The notes beneath the pieces were generated by a model that had not been told where the DNA came from, ran no database searches, and saw nothing but the letters and a program-made list of their open reading frames with translations. The position numbers were made by a program, and so were the translations under genes. A stretch of DNA of 35,702 nt, from assembly GCF_004771005.1 (NCBI RefSeq), contig NZ_RQHV01000005.1:1-35702 (forward strand), read 5' to 3'. This DNA comes from Leptospira ilyithenensis (GTDB lineage: Bacteria; Spirochaetota; Leptospiria; Leptospirales; Leptospiraceae). Shown here one piece after another: positions 32,025-35,702 of the stretch. Numbering within the stretch: the stretch's first letter is position 1; the number at the start of each line of letters is the position of its first letter.

Positions 32025-33938
32025 ATGGCTCAAATTACACTTACATTGCCCGACGGATCGAAAAAAGAACTCGAATCCGGTAAATCCCTATCCGACTTTA
32101 TCCAGTCTCAGCTTCCTTTTCTCAAAGAAAAGGCCTTAGCTGCTGTGACGGGTGACGGTCGTACGGTGGATTTGAGCTTTGAGCCCAAAGAAGATACTCA
32201 TATTCAATTTTTAACATTCGATGACAAGGAAGGGAAAGATGTTTTTCATCATTCCTCCGCCCACTTGCTCGGAATGGCCACACAAAGATTATGGCCTCAC
32301 GCCCGTTTGACGGTAGGTCCTGTGATTGAAAGCGGTCCTGGTTTTTTCTTTTACGATATCGATTTCGGAGATACCATTTTGTCTCCGGAGGATTTACCAA
32401 AAATCGAAGCGGAGATGGCGGACATCGTAAAAGAAGATCTCACTGTAAAAAGATGGGAGCTTTCGCGTGCGGAAGCGATTGAAAAGTTCAAAAAGGAAAA
32501 TGAACCTTATAAAGTGGAACTCATACAAGGATTCGAATCCGACTCAGTCTCGTTATACGGACAAGGCGAATGGTATGATCTTTGTCGGGGACCTCATGTC
32601 CCGCGCACCGGCCTACTCAAAGCGTTCAAGCTGACTGCTATTTCCGGTGCTTACTGGAAAGGGGATTCGAAAAACAAACAGCTCACTCGTATTTACGGAG
32701 TTTCCTTTCCCAACAAAAAGCTGTTAGACGAATATCTTTTTCTCATTGAAGAGGCAAAAAAAAGAGATCATAGAAAATTAGGGAAGGAACTTGATTTATT
32801 CAGTTTCCAGGATGAAGCACCCGGTTTTCCTTTTTGGCATCCGAAAGGAACTCTTCTGTGGAATACTCTGGCGGATTACATCAGACAGGAATGTTTCAGG
32901 AGAGGGTATCATGAAATCAAAACACCGACGATTTTGAATTCTTCTCTTTGGAAAAGATCAGGTCACTGGGACAACTTCAAAGAAAATATGTATTTCACGG
33001 ATATTGACGAAGCCGACTTTGCAGTGAAACCTATGAACTGTCCCGGTTGTTGTTTGATTTACAAATATCATATGCATTCCTATAGGGAATTGCCTTTGCG
33101 TTATATGGAACTGGGCACAGTGCACCGGCATGAGATGTCCGGAGTTTTGCACGGGCTTTTCAGAGTAAGAGCTTTCACACAAGATGATGCGCATATTTAT
33201 GCACCACTTGAGAAAGTGGAATCGGAAGTTGAAGATATCATTGATTTCACATTCGACGTGTACAAAAAGTTCGGATTCACTGAGTTCAAAACTTTTATCG
33301 CAACAAGACCTGAAAAATCTCAAGGAAGCGATGAAGACTGGGATCTCGCTACACGCGCATTACACGATGCCTTGAAAAAGAAAGGGATCGAATACGGAAT
33401 CAAAGAAGGAGACGGTGCTTTTTACGGACCGAAGATAGAGTTCAATATTAAGGATTCATTGGGAAGACTCTGGCAGTGCGGAACGGTTCAGATTGATTTT
33501 TCCATGCCCAATCGTTTTGAGTTGGACTTCACTTCTTCCGACGGAAAAAAACATGCACCGGTTATGATTCATAGAGCGATTTACGGGTCTTTGGAAAGAT
33601 TTATCGGAATTTTGATCGAACATTTTGAAGGCAAGTTCCCTCTTTGGTTGAATCCTACTCAGATTCGGGTAGTGACTGTTGCCGAAGCACATAACGACTA
33701 TGCTACGACTGTTTATAATGATCTGCATTCTCAAGGCTATAGAGTGGAATTGGACATTCGTAATGAAAAGATCGGTTCTAAAATCAGAGACTCCATTTTG
33801 AAACGTGCAAGTTTTACAGTGATTTTGGGAGATAAGGAAAAAGAATCCGATTCCGTTTCCATTCGCCGTTTGGGAGAAGAGAAAACGGAAACGATTTCCA
33901 GAGACGGATTTTTTGCTTTATTAAAAGGAGAGTTATAA
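32025..33938 (+). CDS. thrS: Threonyl-tRNA synthetase
   Basis: This 637-residue enzyme charges tRNA-Thr. Domains run in the normal order: TGS (1-62), the editing domain with HxxxH (His76, His80) and YDLCRGPHV, the class II catalytic core with the zinc ligands in MNCPGCC, RHEMSG and MIHRAIYGS, and the C-terminal anticodon domain ([17 protein letters not shown] onward). Length and motifs are those of a housekeeping ThrRS with editing. The ATG at 32025 matches the expected N-terminus. It appears transcribed alone; a hairpin lies 35 bp after it. Confidence 0.97.
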   Translation: MAQITLTLPDGSKKELESGKSLSDFIQSQLPFLKEKALAAVTGDGRTVDLSFEPKEDTHIQFLTFDDKEGKDVFHHSSAHLLGMATQRLWPHARLTVGPVIESGPGFFFYDIDFGDTILSPEDLPKIEAEMADIVKEDLTVKRWELSRAEAIEKFKKENEPYKVELIQGFESDSVSLYGQGEWYDLCRGPHVPRTGLLKAFKLTAISGAYWKGDSKNKQLTRIYGVSFPNKKLLDEYLFLIEEAKKRDHRKLGKELDLFSFQDEAPGFPFWHPKGTLLWNTLADYIRQECFRRGYHEIKTPTILNSSLWKRSGHWDNFKENMYFTDIDEADFAVKPMNCPGCCLIYKYHMHSYRELPLRYMELGTVHRHEMSGVLHGLFRVRAFTQDDAHIYAPLEKVESEVEDIIDFTFDVYKKFGFTEFKTFIATRPEKSQGSDEDWDLATRALHDALKKKGIEYGIKEGDGAFYGPKIEFNIKDSLGRLWQCGTVQIDFSMPNRFELDFTSSDGKKHAPVMIHRAIYGSLERFIGILIEHFEGKFPLWLNPTQIRVVTVAEAHNDYATTVYNDLHSQGYRVELDIRNEKIGSKIRDSILKRASFTVILGDKEKESDSVSIRRLGEEKTETISRDGFFALLKGEL

Positions 33939-33973
33939 ATTTATTTATAACTTTTTTATCAAATTAAAATAAA

Positions 33974-34000
33974 ATGATGTAGGCAATCTGCCTACATCAT
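33974..34000. other. Perfect 12-bp hairpin after thrS
   Basis: ATGATGTAGGCA (33974-33985) and TGCCTACATCAT (33989-34000) pair without mismatch around a 3-nt loop. On the plus strand no U tract follows (CTCTTCGC), so it is not a standard terminator for thrS. On the minus strand it is followed by TTTTATTTTAATTT, which would suit a terminator for transcripts entering from the right. It may stabilise the thrS mRNA end. Confidence 0.6.
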
Positions 34001-34049
34001 CTCTTCGCACTTACTCCTCAAACGAGGGATGAAATACTCACGAAATTTC

Positions 34050-34077
34050 TTGACAAGCTCGATTTTTTGCTACTAAT
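34050..34077 (+). promoter_or_regulatory. Possible promoter for the following membrane-protein gene
   Basis: TTGACA at 34050-34055 is a perfect -35 and TACTAAT at 34071-34077 a fair -10, with 15-16 bp between. Transcription would start within a few bases of the ATG at 34087, so the mRNA would have almost no leader. Confidence 0.35.
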
Positions 34078-34086
34078 GGATGGACG

Positions 34087-35478
34087 ATGTTTGGATTTTT
34101 CCTTTCGTTCCTTTATTATCTATCACTTGTTTTAGTTTTCGGGCTTTCCTGGGATCTTGCCTTGTCCGGCCCGGCAAAGTTTTTATTTTTCTGGAATCTA
34201 TTTTTCTCATTTTTGTTTATCTGTTTTATTTTTGCCCTGTTTATGGGGATATTAACGATTTTGATACGGCTTCCTTTTTTGGGGACTATCGTTTCGCCTT
34301 TCTCTGAGTTAGTTGGTAGGTTCGGGTTTCGAATTTTGTTTTCCCGGGCCAGTTTGTTTTGGGTGTTGAGTCTTGCAGGTATTTTATCCGGCAGTTATAT
34401 ATTAGCATATACGGAAAATATAAACCCGCCTATTTCCAACCAAACCGGGCTGTTTATACTTTTGGGAGGAGTTTTCTTCCGAAGATTGCATAGAAAAAAT
34501 TTAAAAATGAATTCGAAGTTCTTTGTTCGTAAAGAAACGCAAACCGATTCGGATCGAAATGAAAGGGAAGTTGCTTCGGATCAAAGTCCGATTTTAAAAG
34601 ATAGTCCTAAGATGTATTGGTTTAAGCAGGAGATCCATCCTCCCCATAAAGAGGAAATTTCCATTGATGCGATCGCAGTCAGGAATATCGATTGGACTGA
34701 AGGTTTGATTTTGGGGTGGCGTTTGACACCTGTTAATTTTCCTTCCGTAGGACCGGATATAATAATGAGTTGCCCCGGAGTGGTGGTCACCGGAAACAAA
34801 AACGATTCTACCAGGACATTGCACAGTCTTGTTTCTTTTGCGTTTTATGACAAGGAAGGCAGACTTTTATGCGGGCATACTCAGGAAGGTGAAACGGGGC
34901 CGGGAGATTGTATTGCACTTTCCTGTTTATGGGCAAGGTATCCGTTCGATGTGGGTTTGATTTCTTCTTTGCAGGTTAATTTGATTTTTGGATACGAACG
35001 TGCCGGAAGACTGAAACAAATACAATCGTTAGGTGGTGACGAAAATGATAAAGTTCCACTGGAAACTTTTTCTGAGCTCAAAATCAGTTTTTTGGACGGT
35101 GTGATTTGGACCTATCTTCGTAAATCAACTACAGTGTCCGTCGATTCCACTTCGATCTCCGGTTTGGAAAAATATCGTTTTGGTAAAATTTGCCCCGTTG
35201 CCTTAGAGCTGAAATTTTCCACTTTCGCGAACAATACAATCATTAGGTGGTCCATGTATTTGGAGAAAAATCCTAATGCACCTGTCTATTATTTGGCATT
35301 TTATGCGCTTTATGACCGGGATGGAAAATTGAGGCATTCCGGAAATATGGACGGAGTGATTGAAAAAGACGGTAGTTTCGCAATGGAACCTTGGTTTGAC
35401 ATTCCTGCAAATCTGCTTCAGGGTGAAATTTCCTATTATGAGGTCTCTTATTACGAATCCGAAAAACCGGTTCTCTGA
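34087..35478 (+). CDS. Uncharacterised membrane protein with large soluble C-terminal domain
   Basis: I do not recognise this 463-residue protein. The first 135 residues hold four hydrophobic helices (LSFLYYLSLVLVFGLSWDLA, FLFFWNLFFSFLFICFIFALF, ASLFWVLSLAGILSGSYIL, TGLFILLGGVFF). A basic linker and then a soluble domain (about 170-463) follow, rich in beta strands with repeated Trp and Tyr residues and segments such as LVSFAFYDKEGRLLCGHTQEG and YLAFYALYDRDGKLRHSG, which look like two related units of about 140 residues. That suggests an internal duplication of a beta-sandwich or strand-rich fold. The gene stands alone. Confidence 0.72.
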   Translation: MFGFFLSFLYYLSLVLVFGLSWDLALSGPAKFLFFWNLFFSFLFICFIFALFMGILTILIRLPFLGTIVSPFSELVGRFGFRILFSRASLFWVLSLAGILSGSYILAYTENINPPISNQTGLFILLGGVFFRRLHRKNLKMNSKFFVRKETQTDSDRNEREVASDQSPILKDSPKMYWFKQEIHPPHKEEISIDAIAVRNIDWTEGLILGWRLTPVNFPSVGPDIIMSCPGVVVTGNKNDSTRTLHSLVSFAFYDKEGRLLCGHTQEGETGPGDCIALSCLWARYPFDVGLISSLQVNLIFGYERAGRLKQIQSLGGDENDKVPLETFSELKISFLDGVIWTYLRKSTTVSVDSTSISGLEKYRFGKICPVALELKFSTFANNTIIRWSMYLEKNPNAPVYYLAFYALYDRDGKLRHSGNMDGVIEKDGSFAMEPWFDIPANLLQGEISYYEVSYYESEKPVL

Positions 35479-35611
35479 TGCATTTCGGAGACCATTTCTT
35501 CCAGAATGAAATTTCCTAAAATAGGGCAATAAACCGAACTTTTATTTAAAATTTTCCGTTTTTCCGGGAACGCATTTGCATTTTTTCCGAACAAATGGTA
35601 GTTGGAACTCA

Positions 35612-35647
35612 TTGGGTGGGGTTATCCACCCATCCCGTTACCCATAA
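35612..35647 (-). repeat. 36-bp terminal repeat, right copy
   Basis: The reverse complement of this stretch matches 56-91 at 34 of 36 positions. It begins 133 bp after the last gene in otherwise unremarkable AT-rich DNA. The flanks of the two copies do not resemble each other beyond the 36 bp. Confidence 0.75.
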
Positions 35648-35702
35648 GTAAGTAACTTCCACATGATTGCCGCAGATTGTAATTTGTAAAGTCCCCTAGC
35701 CA

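Noticed and set aside
56..35647. Composite transposon bounded by the 36-bp inverted repeats
   Set aside because: No transposase, no target duplication, and the enclosed genes include housekeeping genes such as thrS and pyrE.

Overview
The window looks like chromosomal DNA of a Leptospira species, more likely a free-living saprophyte than a pathogen. This rests on protein style rather than any marker gene: spirochaetal lipoboxes, class III cyclases behind 7TM or receiver-like domains, a SpoIID-like lipoprotein, a MauG-type peroxidase, and an Amt/PII pair behind a sigma-54-like promoter. Coding density is high, genes often overlap by 1-8 nt, and I see no tRNA, rRNA, CRISPR, transposase or phage gene. 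A 36-bp sequence occurs near both ends in inverted orientation (34 of 36 identical), so the window may be a contig or segment bounded by a dispersed repeat.

Layout. 1-297: structured non-coding repeat region. 298-1678 (minus): a carbamoyltransferase with altered ornithine-site motifs and a PilZ protein. 1849-2970: a di-heme cytochrome c peroxidase behind a PerR/Fur-like palindrome. 3008-4326: pyrE and a membrane protein. 4323-8435 (minus): a LolD-like ATPase, a large FtsX permease split by a frameshift in a T7 run, and an unknown protein. 8511-16763 (plus): a compact operon for a Hyf/Ehr-type membrane complex (HyfB, C, E, F and G-like subunits and a ferredoxin/small-subunit fusion), ending in an adenylate cyclase. 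16765-20202 (minus): HDOD protein, SpoIID-like lipoprotein, RNA uracil-methyltransferase. 20249-22315: a 7TM adenylate cyclase. 22312-25594 (minus): a ligase-associated exonuclease, a DNA-ligase-derived protein without its adenylation domain, photolyase remains, clpS and an AlkD-like gene. 25830-27714: sigma-54-like promoter, amtB, glnK and terminator. 27797-30299: two divergent alpha/beta hydrolases and a TetR regulator. 30426-31963: a deleted MFS drug-efflux gene and a universal stress protein. 32025-33938: thrS. 34087-35478: an unknown membrane protein.

Two systems stand out. In the Hyf/Ehr-like complex the ion-translocation residues are kept, while all four [NiFe] cysteines of the large subunit and at least three of the four proximal-cluster cysteines of the small subunit are replaced; the two ferredoxin-type clusters remain. 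It therefore cannot be a hydrogenase and seems unable to carry electrons to a large-subunit site. The second is a 312-residue protein with the N-terminal DNA-binding region and C-terminal OB-fold of LigB-type ATP-dependent DNA ligases but no nucleotidyltransferase core, directly behind the ligase-associated exonuclease. The Lhr helicase and phosphoesterase that usually follow are absent, and photolyase debris lies in that position.

Several genes are decaying or altered: the FtsX permease (frameshift), the MFS exporter (internal deletion), the photolyase (remnant), one alpha/beta hydrolase (Ser to Ala at the nucleophile) and a receiver domain (Asp to Glu). Family assignments come from reading motifs by eye; no database search was run.
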